Assembly (NCBI GenBank): GCA_026075535.2
Contig: AP026538.1
Location: 15,818,337 to 15,882,336, forward strand
DNA from: Tricholoma matsutake
Taxonomy: Eukaryota; Basidiomycota; Agaricomycetes; Agaricales; Tricholomataceae
Direction: 5' to 3'
DNA: 64,000 nucleotides
Part shown: one piece after another, positions 53,196-62,557 of the stretch
How positions within the stretch are numbered: position 1 is the first letter of the stretch
How the letters are laid out: the number at the start of each line of letters is the position of its first letter
Translations under genes and position numbers: made by a program
The notes under the pieces: model-generated
Databases searched by the model: none
Seen by the model: only the letters and a program-made list of their open reading frames with translations
Told to the model about the DNA's origin: nothing

Positions 53196-54116
53196 TCACT
53201 TTGCATATATTGCCACAACTGCTTCTTTCCCTCTGCAATGCATTAGATCTGTTGTAGATTGCAATAGTCCCTCATATACCATGTTAGCACCAGTTGTAAT
53301 ACCATCCTGAAACCATGGTTGCTCATTAACAACAATGCATGATATATAATGTGCTTCTCCATGATAGATAATACCTTTTAGTTTTATTGTAAAATGCTGA
53401 TTGTTTCTGCTAACAATTGTCACTTCTGGGTCTATTTTTAAATCTTTTCCTTCAAATTCAAATATAAGTATAGCTGGAACTGACACAAAAGAATATGAAC
53501 ATATGAGATGTTGATTGCATTCAGAACATCTAGACATTGAACCTTCCTGATGATTCTGAATCCAATCTTGTATTGATACATAAGGACTTGTTCCAGAAGA
53601 CAAAACACAAGACTGAACAGAATGTTGATGAGTTTGAGCCTGAGTCAATGTATGTTCTTGAGAACATGTAAGTTGTGAGGACACAATTTGAGTGGGTGTT
53701 GTAAACATAAGCTGTAATAATCTAACCACTGATGTATGCCTACCCCACTGCAAGCCAGCAATTCTTAAGTCATCCAGTTTATGTCTAAATATGTCCCTCA
53801 CATTTTCTAATAAAGTCTGACCATCTAAATGACTTTGAAATCCATTGCATATATCCTCAAGTATATCATCATTTATAGAACCAAAAGTATGACTCCAATA
53901 CTCTGGATTAGTCTTCCACACTGTATAAAGGATAGAAAAGACAGAGTCATATGCACAATTGTTATTGCTCCATATTATACCAAGAGGGACTGAGATATGG
54001 TAAACTTCATTACCTGTTGTATCAGAACTTTTATTACTGCTAACTCTCAATCTTTTATGTGGCTGTTTAACAGTCATCTTTTCATTGACAGTTACATCAC
54101 CCATTTTTCTTTTCAA
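53196..54116 (-). CDS. Helitron-borne ubiquitin-specific-protease-like domain
   Basis: 306 codons without a stop, the longest open frame of the window. GIIWSNNNCAYDSVFSILYT matches the Cys box of papain-fold ubiquitin proteases (N..NSCYxNS type, here N-N-C-A-Y-D). A zinc-ribbon-like CSECNQHLIC sits in the middle, and GEAHYISCIVVNEQPWF near the end fits the His box. Fungal Helitrons often carry such a protease-like domain (family memory). It has no ATG of its own: upstream a stop lies at the edge of the MITE at 54136, so this is an exon or domain of the Helitron polyprotein, not a free gene. Activity is inference. Confidence 0.6.
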   Translation of the reverse strand: MKRKMGDVTVNEKMTVKQPHKRLRVSSNKSSDTTGNEVYHISVPLGIIWSNNNCAYDSVFSILYTVWKTNPEYWSHTFGSINDDILEDICNGFQSHLDGQTLLENVRDIFRHKLDDLRIAGLQWGRHTSVVRLLQLMFTTPTQIVSSQLTCSQEHTLTQAQTHQHSVQSCVLSSGTSPYVSIQDWIQNHQEGSMSRCSECNQHLICSYSFVSVPAILIFEFEGKDLKIDPEVTIVSRNNQHFTIKLKGIIYHGEAHYISCIVVNEQPWFQDGITTGANMVYEGLLQSTTDLMHCRGKEAVVAIYAK

Positions 54117-54135
54117 ACTGACACTGGTGCCATTT

Positions 54136-54420
54136 CAGACAGCAGGGGTGGATAGAGTGGGACACATTTCATAGAATGCAAAAAGAACAAGAGGAATCCA
54201 TTGAGGAACAAGTGATATACATGTATATGCAAATGAGAGAATCAAGTGTGTGATCAGAGCAGGTATTGATCATAGGCATCATGCACTACATATGTAGTAC
54301 ACACTCATCAATATCACTCTATCACTCTATTGAGCATCCTGCCTCCAGTCCTCAATGGACTCCTCTTGTTCTTTTTGCATTCTATGAAATGTGTCCCACT
54401 CTATCCACCCCTGCTGTCTG
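54136..54420. mobile_element. 285-bp MITE with about 70-bp TIRs
   Basis: CAGACAGCAGGGGTGGATAG... at 54136 and its complement ending ...CCACCCCTGCTGTCTG at 54420. Arms are nearly identical, with one or two mismatches near the inner end. The interior has a palindromic catcatgcactacatatgtag segment. TSD not certain (att/att nearby). It sits immediately upstream of the protease-like frame. Confidence 0.85.
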
Positions 54421-55868
54421 ATTAATGCTGGGTTGTGTCATTGTTGAGCTATGTCCAGGCTATTGCCTTTTTTGCCACACTTGGTTCAATCTACTCTCTG
54501 GTGCATTGCATAGCCTCTCGCACTATCTGGATGGGTTATAACTCAAAGGAATCTCATATAACATGACTCTGTACTCTGTTCTATATACTACATTAAACAG
54601 TTGAAGTGCTGTAAGCCTTGAGTGAGTGACTGTATCCCAACTCAATATATTTACTTTCTACCTCTCTTGTATAGACTCATGGATCATTCTAAGGCTTAAA
54701 TTATACTCATAATATCTTGGTGTGTATGTCTATACCTCTGCTAATGAGTCCTATGAGCTGGTATGGAATAAAAAGGAGAATAGGTGAGTAGGTGAAGACC
54801 CTACCTTGTAGGATGAAGTATTGATTATACTGATTGATTGTAGGCTGTATCTAAGGAGGAAAGGACTAACTTGAATGCCTAGCAGGAGTTTTAGATGATG
54901 GCTAAAGTGTGTGACTCATGGTAAGCATAGTTGTAAATGTTGATGAAGAACCCATGCCCTGGTGAGCCAGGACCTCATCTTCCTGCTATCCCCTTTACTT
55001 TCCATTGTTCTACATCACTATTAGGCCTAGTAATCGAAGAAAGCAAACCTTTTGGTGCCATGGATCTCCAGTAGCAAGTAAGTCTCCTCCCAGCCCTAGT
55101 TTGCTTTTTCTGACTATATTATGCTGTATAGCCTTGCTTCTGGGCTTTCCCTATAATTAATATCATCTATATGACGCTTCTCAAGCCTGTATCTATGTAC
55201 AGAGAGCCCCAGGACAGCAAATAAGTCCTTCTCCTCCTACCATCACTCATATATAATTTCCCACTCATCCCCTATTCCCCTAGTCTCCACCCCCCACAGT
55301 CTACACAAAGTGAGATCCCTACACCTACAAGGTTACTCTTTTATAGTCCTGATGACCTGCCAGCTCACCAGAAGGTACCCTCTTCCCCACCCCCTACCTT
55401 CCACTTGCGAATATTTTCCCTTCTACCATAACTCTGTAGTGTTACCTCAATCATGTACATATATGTGAATATGATTCTATATTAGTCTGTACATCAGGGC
55501 AGAGCCCCATGTATAAGGGTAGCACTCCTCCCTTTCCACCTCAGAAGGATAGTACTGTACATGTCTTAATAGGGCAGTAAAAGCAGAGATTATGGTGTAT
55601 ATTGACTCTACATACATATACAGTCATTGTAGGCAAAAGAAATCGAAGGAAATGGAGCAGGAAGAAGGAAACAATGAGCTCGCTGTTGCAGACAGTGTGC
55701 ACAAGCCTAGCTGACAGCGGCGGACATAAGTGGATGTTGATGGGAACAGCTGGTGATGTGGGCAACTGGCAACATTGATGGGAGGTTTGGCATGTGCCGT
55801 TGACGACTAAGATACTGGGTGGTATTTATCCAAAGTTTATTGATGGAGGCATGTACTTACTTAACTTA
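54421..55868. other. Insertion or host sequence inside the Helitron, no gene
   Basis: Separates the Helitron N domain from the rest. No coding frame of note and no motif. It could be an LTR or other non-coding insertion, but TG..CA ends with a TSD could not be assigned. Confidence 0.4.
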
Positions 55869-55915
55869 CTCTTGTTAGAGGTGGACCACATATGTAGGTC
55901 CACCTCTAATAAGAG
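55869..55915. repeat. 47-bp hairpin
   Basis: ctcttgttagaggtggacc and ggtccacctctaataagag around a short acatatgta loop: a 19-bp stem with one mismatch. It marks the point where the Helitron N domain frame ends (stop in attag). Confidence 0.9.
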
Positions 55916-56492
55916 TCATTGGTGGGATTATCAGGTGAGTTGGAGTGAACCGTGAGACTTGAAGCAATTGTATTCACCTGTTTCAACAAATCAAGTGCAT
56001 TTTTCTCTTCATCATTTAATTCCTTGTATGATTTCTCATGTTCCAGGTGGTTAGCAAGTTGTTGAAGAACATTTGATGACACACTTGTGAGCTTCTTAGC
56101 AACATTAGAGAAATGTGATTTTCTGACAGTGAAGTGAGTTTGTAGGTGTGCTGATTGTCGCTGCATGATGTTCAAAGTAACAAACAATGGTATCTGAAAG
56201 AATGATCATGGATATTGAAATAATATTGTGCTTGTTGTTGGAATGAGAGTGGAGTTTGAGGTTTGTTATCAAATCCACCAATTCCAAAGGGAAATAAGGT
56301 TGGGTACATTCCAGGAAACAGGCTAGGATTGTTGTATTCTGGTACAGGAGTGGAACCATGATGGATTGTTAAGTCAGGTGTTTGGCCATCAAGATCAGAT
56401 GAAGGAACTAAAGTCCATAGCGCTGAAGCAGTAAATGTGCAGCCTGAAATCTTGTCAGATTCAGGATCTGAGACACCCATTTTTTCAACCAT
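55906..56492 (-). pseudogene. Helitron-like N domain
   Basis: The frame 56492-56172 has FPGMYPTLFPFGIGGFDNKP and LSFQQQAQYYFNIHDHSFRY. A one-frame shift leads to 56187-55906 with FVTLNIMQRQSAHLQTHFTV, SNVLQQLANHLEHEK and LLKQVNTIASSLTVHS. These are hallmark blocks of the Helitron N-terminal domain. The HUH nuclease that should follow is absent. Confidence 0.85.
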
Positions 56493-56769
56493 AATAATAT
56501 CTTCAGTATTTGGACTTGAACCTATGGAAAGTTAATCCTAGTGTAAACAGGAGTTGAACTCAGTCTTCATATAAGTGACTGTATTTCTGATGTACTGTAC
56601 CTAGTGTAAACAGGAGTTGAACTACAAGTACAGTAAGTAATGATCTATAACCGAGTAATAACATCGATACACACCTCAGTCTTTGTATAACTGACTGAGG
56701 TGCTAACAACACTATCTACTGTATATATATGTGTGTCATGTATGATAAAGAGGAAGGGCATAAAGGTGT

Positions 56770-57720
56770 CTACGGAACGCACACCTCAAAGGGATGTGCT
56801 AAATATAGTCGATGCATCAAATGCGTGCCAGCAAATATGATCGATGCACCAAAGGCGTGCCGGAAACCATATTTGGTAATACAGTGTTCATGTGTGTTCA
56901 TGGTGTGATTCTCAACAGAACCTTCTTCTAACATGGATGCTGGATGATCTGAGAAACCAGCAGTCTCTTCTGCAAAAGTAGCTTTGGGGTATAGCACGTT
57001 ATCCTTGATTACTCTGTCACTTAAGCCAGGCAGAATATCGTTTTCAGGATATAAATCCATGATAGCCTTATCAAATGACAGCTTCACATATAAATAGTTG
57101 TGTGCTTTTAACCATAGTAGAAAACTCCAAACTTTATGTTTCCTGACAGTAAACATACTTTTCAGTTGGTCAGGTTTGAGTTTCTGTGGACCTATGAATA
57201 CAAGACTGATCATGCCATTAATATCAGCAGGAGTTCGAGGCAAGACAGAAGCAGTGGACACAACATTCATATCATGAGCACAAGTATTACCATGACACAT
57301 CTTAGGCTGGGAAGGGTCAGAAGAACCATACAGTCAAGTGACATGAGCAGTATTGCAGTAGATAGAGTACACCATTTCTTCTACCCATGTTAGATCTTGG
57401 AAAAAATCAGGAAGAGGACCACGGTACAAGGAGTTTGCAAGAGCAAACCGGGGGATTTTTGCAACTGAGAGTGAGTGATGACAATCATTGCATACATTTA
57501 ACATGACACCTCCCGAAGCTGGATAATAAATACCTTTCTTGTCAAGCATGAGTCCATCAATAGCTGGATGTCCAAAGACAAATTCAGCAGGATTACATTG
57601 GACAATACACAATCTGATAATGAATTCATCGGATATCTGAAGCAAGTGAAGGTTAAGTGGAAGCAATGTCAAGTCAAGGTCCTTAATTAATATCACGCTG
57701 ATACTGAGAACAAACAGCAC
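56770..57720 (-). pseudogene. Helitron DUF6570-type domain and following segment
   Basis: The frame 57720-57334 has KKGIYYPASGGVMLNVCNDC, HHSLSVAKIPRFALANSLYR and GPLPDFFQDLTWVEEM, typical of DUF6570. The next frame (57300-56770) has LPRTPADINGMISLVFIGP, FTVRKHKVWSFLLWLKAHNY and DLYPENDILPGL, the segment that joins DUF6570 to the N domain in fungal Helitrons. Breaks between frames are one stop or frameshift each. Confidence 0.8.
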
Positions 57721-57814
57721 AACTTATTGGCTCTGTCCAGATAGTCGCATCACAATATTGTCTAAGGCAATCGAAAACAACAGTGTCAGGAACTCTTGTA
57801 GGCCATGAATCAAT

Positions 57815-59038
57815 TCAAACTTGAGATGTATTCTTTGACGCAGCAATCATTTTCATTTTCATTTTGCGACGAGCTTGTTTGTGTACGAGGCTATTCTTCT
57901 CCGCACGAGAAAGGGGTGACTGTAAAAGGCAGTTAACAATTGTCGTGCCATATTCTGCTTTCAAAATTATATCCATAAGTTCAATACGAGATGCACAATA
58001 ATTTATGAAAAAAGGTTCACAGACAAAGACCTCATGATACGATTCTTGGTTATTCAAGTTTGATAGAGCAAAGCCTATGTTGGATGTGAGTTAGAAGGCT
58101 ATTTGAACATTGTCGACATGAACATGGATTGAAAGATGGGCGGCGGTAAGTTGGAATTTGTCGAAGATGATTGAGAAGTACAACCAGAGGAAGTTGCTCC
58201 AAACCCTTTTGCATACCATCAAATGAGTCATTCCACCAAGGCACAGGTATATCAAGATCAGACAGAGAAGTTGACAGAGAGACAGGAGTATAACGAAGCG
58301 CACGAGCAATGTCTGAACCATGTAAGTTTTGAAAATGAGCACACAGAATTGTTAGGCGACGGCGCGGGACATCGCTGGAAAGCAACACATGGGGTAGGTG
58401 TTGGGACAGCTCGTAATTAGACATGGAAGCAACTTGGGACTTTTCCTGTTGAAAATGTGATATGATCTGTGAAATGTATGCTAATTTATTTCGCAACTGG
58501 TTTGAATGCGGAGTAAGCATAGCAGCATGACGTAGAATTGGGGCTAAAATGTCTGACAACACACTATTATAATGACCTTCACCATATCAAAACCACGACG
58601 GATTTTCACCCAGGATGAAAGGCACAGCATAAATGGGTAGATTTTCAACACCAGCCTGAGTCATGGCAGGTGAACAAAGGATGTGACAATGGGAATAACG
58701 TGGACTCTCGAGATCTTGAAGGGACAGACGGATGACAGAACCAATAGGCGAAATGATGAAGAAATAGCCATTGGCCCAGACAACATGAAAAGACAAGCCA
58801 GATGAATCATGGCACGACGGGCACTACTTTCCATGAACAGTAAGGCTATTCTGAAGCCACTGCACAGAAACAGTTGATTTGGAGCAAAAACATTGTCAAA
58901 CAGATCAGGAAAATATAGTGGGTCATAATATTCAGTGTAATGGGCAGTGTCATGAACAGTGTCAAAAGGGGGGCACACGTCTTCAGGTAACATATGGGTC
59001 ACCCGAGACGGCTCCTTGTGCACAAACATATCTGGCAA
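57815..59038 (-). pseudogene. Helitron N-terminal region
   Basis: Frames 58562-58050 (170 codons: YELSQHLPHVLLSSDVPRRR, FNPCSCRQC) and 58057-57815 precede the DUF6570 part in the same direction. Frames 58796-58587 and 59038-58661 lie further upstream. No named domain; a cysteine pair motif CSCRQC is visible. Start not determined. Bases 59039-59336 show nothing clear. Confidence 0.5.
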
Positions 59039-59344
59039 TAGTTAGATGACAGATAGTCTACAGCATGAGAAGAGGGCTGACCCATTTATGGGAAAAAATG
59101 GAAATGGTAACAGTTTGTAGAATGGCGGTAAAACAGCAGAGAGCAAGCACGTCGATGTATATCAGCAGAGTTGTGGTGGTGGCAACGAACAGCTGTACAG
59201 TTCTTTGTAATGAAAATTCACACGATACCTAGAGAAGAAGTTGATTCCCAGGAAGAAAAACTTTGAGAGAGAATGAGGATGTTTCAACGCAACAAAACCC
59301 TCTTCCCACTACCATGGGAGTCGGGGATAGTAAAAGCTAGACTA

Positions 59345-59619
59345 ATAGTCCAGACTATGAGGACCCCGGATAACCCCTCCTAAGGCTAGATCCCAAAAAC
59401 CCGGAATTTCGGGGTTTTTGTCTGGACAGATTTTTGCGGGTTTTGTCTGGAATTCACCTAGCCTGGCGCCGAATTTTTTTTTTTTGTCTGGACATCTGGA
59501 TCTAGCGTTCCAGAGGGCAAATTTTGTCTGGATTCGAGGATCTAGCCTTCTAGGAGCCAAAAAAACTGCCAGAAATTGTCAGAAACGCTCATTCAGCCTT
59601 TAGATTCACTCCACAATGT
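59345..59619. repeat. 275-bp repeat with GTTTTTGTCTGG motifs
   Basis: Repeated tttttgtctggacatctgg / gggttttgtctgg segments. Flanked by ctagacta (59337-59344) and ctagtcta (59620-59627), an 8-bp near-duplication as made by hAT transposases. No clear inverted ends, so the class is a guess. Confidence 0.4.
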
Positions 59620-60047
59620 CTAGTCTACCTCTGATAGTTCTGATACACCTAAATATGATAGTGTCTCGATGAGTTATTCTTCTTCCTCGACTGCTTGTAG
59701 TACTCCACCACGCCCGCGTTTACAAAACAATCGCATAGCCTCCTTGAACTTTGCCTCGTCTGCGAGCAAGATTTTGAAGTATTCAGCATCCTCCTGTCCT
59801 AGTTCAAACCCAGTTGCTGTTATTCTAGGTGGTGAAGATAGTAAGCAGAGGAACGAGTTTGGACCAAATAACCCAAACTGTTTTGTCTGAAGAGTCGACG
59901 TTGCCTCAGGAATTGAACGGAATTGACGTCCGTACATATACTCAAAGATCTGAACGGCAACATTCGAGACGGCACAGATATTTGATGAATCCGATACCGA
60001 TTCATGTTTACCATTTTTCCCACCAGTCTTTGAGTACAAGGCAGTAA

Positions 60048-60105
60048 CTTTCCAAAAAATGTCAGTCGTTATGTAAATGAGTTACAGTGACACCGGAAAA
60101 CATAC
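60048..60105 (-). other. Intron of the transposase-like gene (58 nt)
   Basis: Minus strand GTATGT donor at 60105, CTGAC branch-like site, AG acceptor at 60048. It joins RIGHG to TALYSKTGG. Confidence 0.7.
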
Positions 60106-62494
60106 CATGCCCAATTCGCAATCCTTTGTCCATGAATACAATTCCATAATCTGCAAGCTTTAGTGGCCTGAGGATAGTCACTCTTGCATCAATAAGGTTG
60201 TTGAGGTGAGGCGCTTTCAAAAAGACCTGCGTAAAGATTTTTTTTCGTCGGGCGGCAGCCTAGGTGAAAACGGGTATGTTTGTCAACACAAACTTCAACA
60301 GCTGATGCATATCTGGATGTCGCACCTGCTTAGCTAGTGCCGAGGCTGTAACCATAGCATTGGCAGCGTTGCCACTTGGAAGCCAATCTACAGTTGTTCC
60401 CTCTATCTCCCCATCCCGTGCTCCCTTAGCAGGTGCTCGCCATCGCGCTGAACCCTCATACCCTGTGCCTATGGCCTTGTCATCCTGGGATTCTCTCAAT
60501 GCCTCATGGAACTGGTGAATGACTTGCTGCTTGAGACTTGCCGTTTTCTTCTTTCTGTCATCTGGAACATCCTGTGAAAGTTTTGTCCGTACTCCCATCG
60601 CAGCTTGATGTGTCTGATGTGAGCGTCGCATTTGTATCAAAACCCCAAAGTCAAGATCGTCGAAGGTAACTACTCCTTGTCCCAATGGCTTTGCAGGTTC
60701 GTCCAGTTGTCAGTCGAAACACAGATTTGTGAACGAAGAGAACAGACATACACTTTCATTGCCTCATCAGCCATCAGTGCCATTGCCGCACACGTCAGGT
60801 TAAGCAGTTCTTCCTCCTGTTTCCTGGATCGTGAGAGAGTCCGATCTTCTTCACAATCAAGGAGCCTCTGAAGCTCTTGTGCCTCAGACAGGCTATCTGT
60901 ATCTGAATCTCCGTCATCGGATTCATCACCAGTGTCATCTAACCCATCAATGTTGTCTATAGCATTACTCTTAAACCAGCTGTTGATACTTGGGAGTGAA
61001 ATAGATGTCGAAGACTTCTGCATGCGATGAAGTTGGCTTGGGACAAGTCCTAGTAATGCGAGGATGCTATCTGTCTCCTGGGCGGCTGTGTCTGCTATAA
61101 GTTTGATATCTTGATCGCTAGGATATGTACCGAGGCTCAATGAATTCAGACCAGTATTGTCAAAGTAGGTGTGGTTGTAGCCAGCCGCACATGCCTTTGG
61201 ATCTGAGCCTTGCGCTCGAAAAACAGCCTCGCGAATCTTGATGCGTAGTTTGGGAATCATGTATATAAGGTCTAGCATCGTAAAATCTTTTACGATTTTC
61301 CGAGCTTCGCCAAATCCATGTTCACAGGCCTCCGTAGAATGCAGCCATGGAAGTAGTGGAAATGGGTCGGGCAAATGATCTCGATGAATAAGCACCAATG
61401 CGATATATCCTTCGATAACAATCCGAGCAATGTCGATGGCTTCACGGGAAAGAAAATATTGGGAGCGTTTGTACTCCGTATTGTCGAGGAATGTTTCCCA
61501 TGCATCTAGGAAGTATCATGCCCTAAGAACAAGTTTTAGCCGCTCAGCATGTGTGATGGAGCGGTTCTGATATGCGTCGACAAGTTCCCCAAAGATAAAA
61601 AGGTAGACAATCTCTCCCGCATAATCAGGGTGATTGTCAGTAAGGAATTGCAGAACATCAGCTGAAAATAATCATGCTGCAGCATTGTCGTCTTGTTGAT
61701 CAAGTTTCTCAACATCACATTTGTACAACGGAGTGCCATCTTCCATCGCAATCTCACGTATATGATTGTAAATCGCAGTGAAGTTCCCAAGTGCCAAAAG
61801 ACGTGCTCCAGAGAATAGATTGTTTCAGAAAGTCTTGAGCGCATGTTTAGAGTCCTGGATCATGCACATAGCCTGACTTCAATACTTGACAATAGTAATA
61901 TTTGTGTCAGGACCACCTGCTCTGGGATTTTTGATGACGTGTTCAATCTTTTCCGCTTTCTCGATCAGAAGCCGTTGAACCGAGCGCTCTACTTCAGTCC
62001 CATCACATGCATAGGATATCACTTGGATGCCATGGTCAATAAGGCCATCGAGCACTTTCTGCAAATACCCGAACAGAGTTTCCGCATCCAAATCGTTGGC
62101 GATTGGCACCATGGCAACAATGATGGGGGCAACCTTAGGCACAGGGATAGTCAAACACCACATTCTCACCTGTTTAAACCCCTGGGTTAGACTTGAACTT
62201 GTAGAAGTTTGAAATCTCCATACCTTTGTCGCCTTCCGGATAGTCCCCTGTGCAATCACATCTCTAACACTGTCTGCATCGGGAACGCGATAAGGACCAT
62301 CTGCCCCTCCCACCAAGAAATAGGAATTCTCGTCTGAATCCCAGTACAACCGCAAACTACTGAATAACTTGGTGTCATCGCAGCTCAAGCCGACGGGCCC
62401 AGTGTAATTGAGAGCCACTAAGTGGTCAGCAACTAGTTTGAAAGTCTGATTGCAAATTTCCATTGGAAACCGCGGTTGGCGTGCTTCTTTCATT

Positions 62495-62557
62495 CTAATT
62501 ACATATGGTAAGTCCGAGTCACCAGAAGGACTGACATAAATAAACAAGGTGACGCAC
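62495..62557 (-). other. Intron of the transposase-like gene (63 nt)
   Basis: Minus strand GTGCGT donor at 62557, TTAG acceptor at 62495. Removal joins ..RSTRSFR to MKEARQPRFP, the continuous form I recall for this family. The intron length is a multiple of three and has no stop, so the frame also stays open if it is read through. Confidence 0.7.

Larger units (their letters stand above)
51514..59038 (-). mobile_element. Broken Helitron (rolling-circle transposon), minus strand
   Basis: Minus-strand order: N-terminal region, DUF6570-type domain, Helitron-like N domain, [interruption 55905-54117], ubiquitin-protease-like domain, Rep C-terminal part, linker, helicase start. The HUH nuclease core expected after the Helitron-like N domain is absent, and the helicase stops at the Walker A motif beside the tandem repeat. 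No 5' TC or 3' hairpin-CTRR end could be placed. Non-functional. Confidence 0.8.

Noticed and set aside
55869..55915. Helitron 3' terminal hairpin
   Set aside because: No CTRR follows at the expected distance, and it lies in the middle of the Helitron coding order. More likely part of an insertion.
59345..59619. hAT MITE with 8-bp TSD
   Set aside because: The flanking octamers differ by one base and overlap a short palindrome, and no inverted termini were seen. Kept only as a low-confidence repeat.
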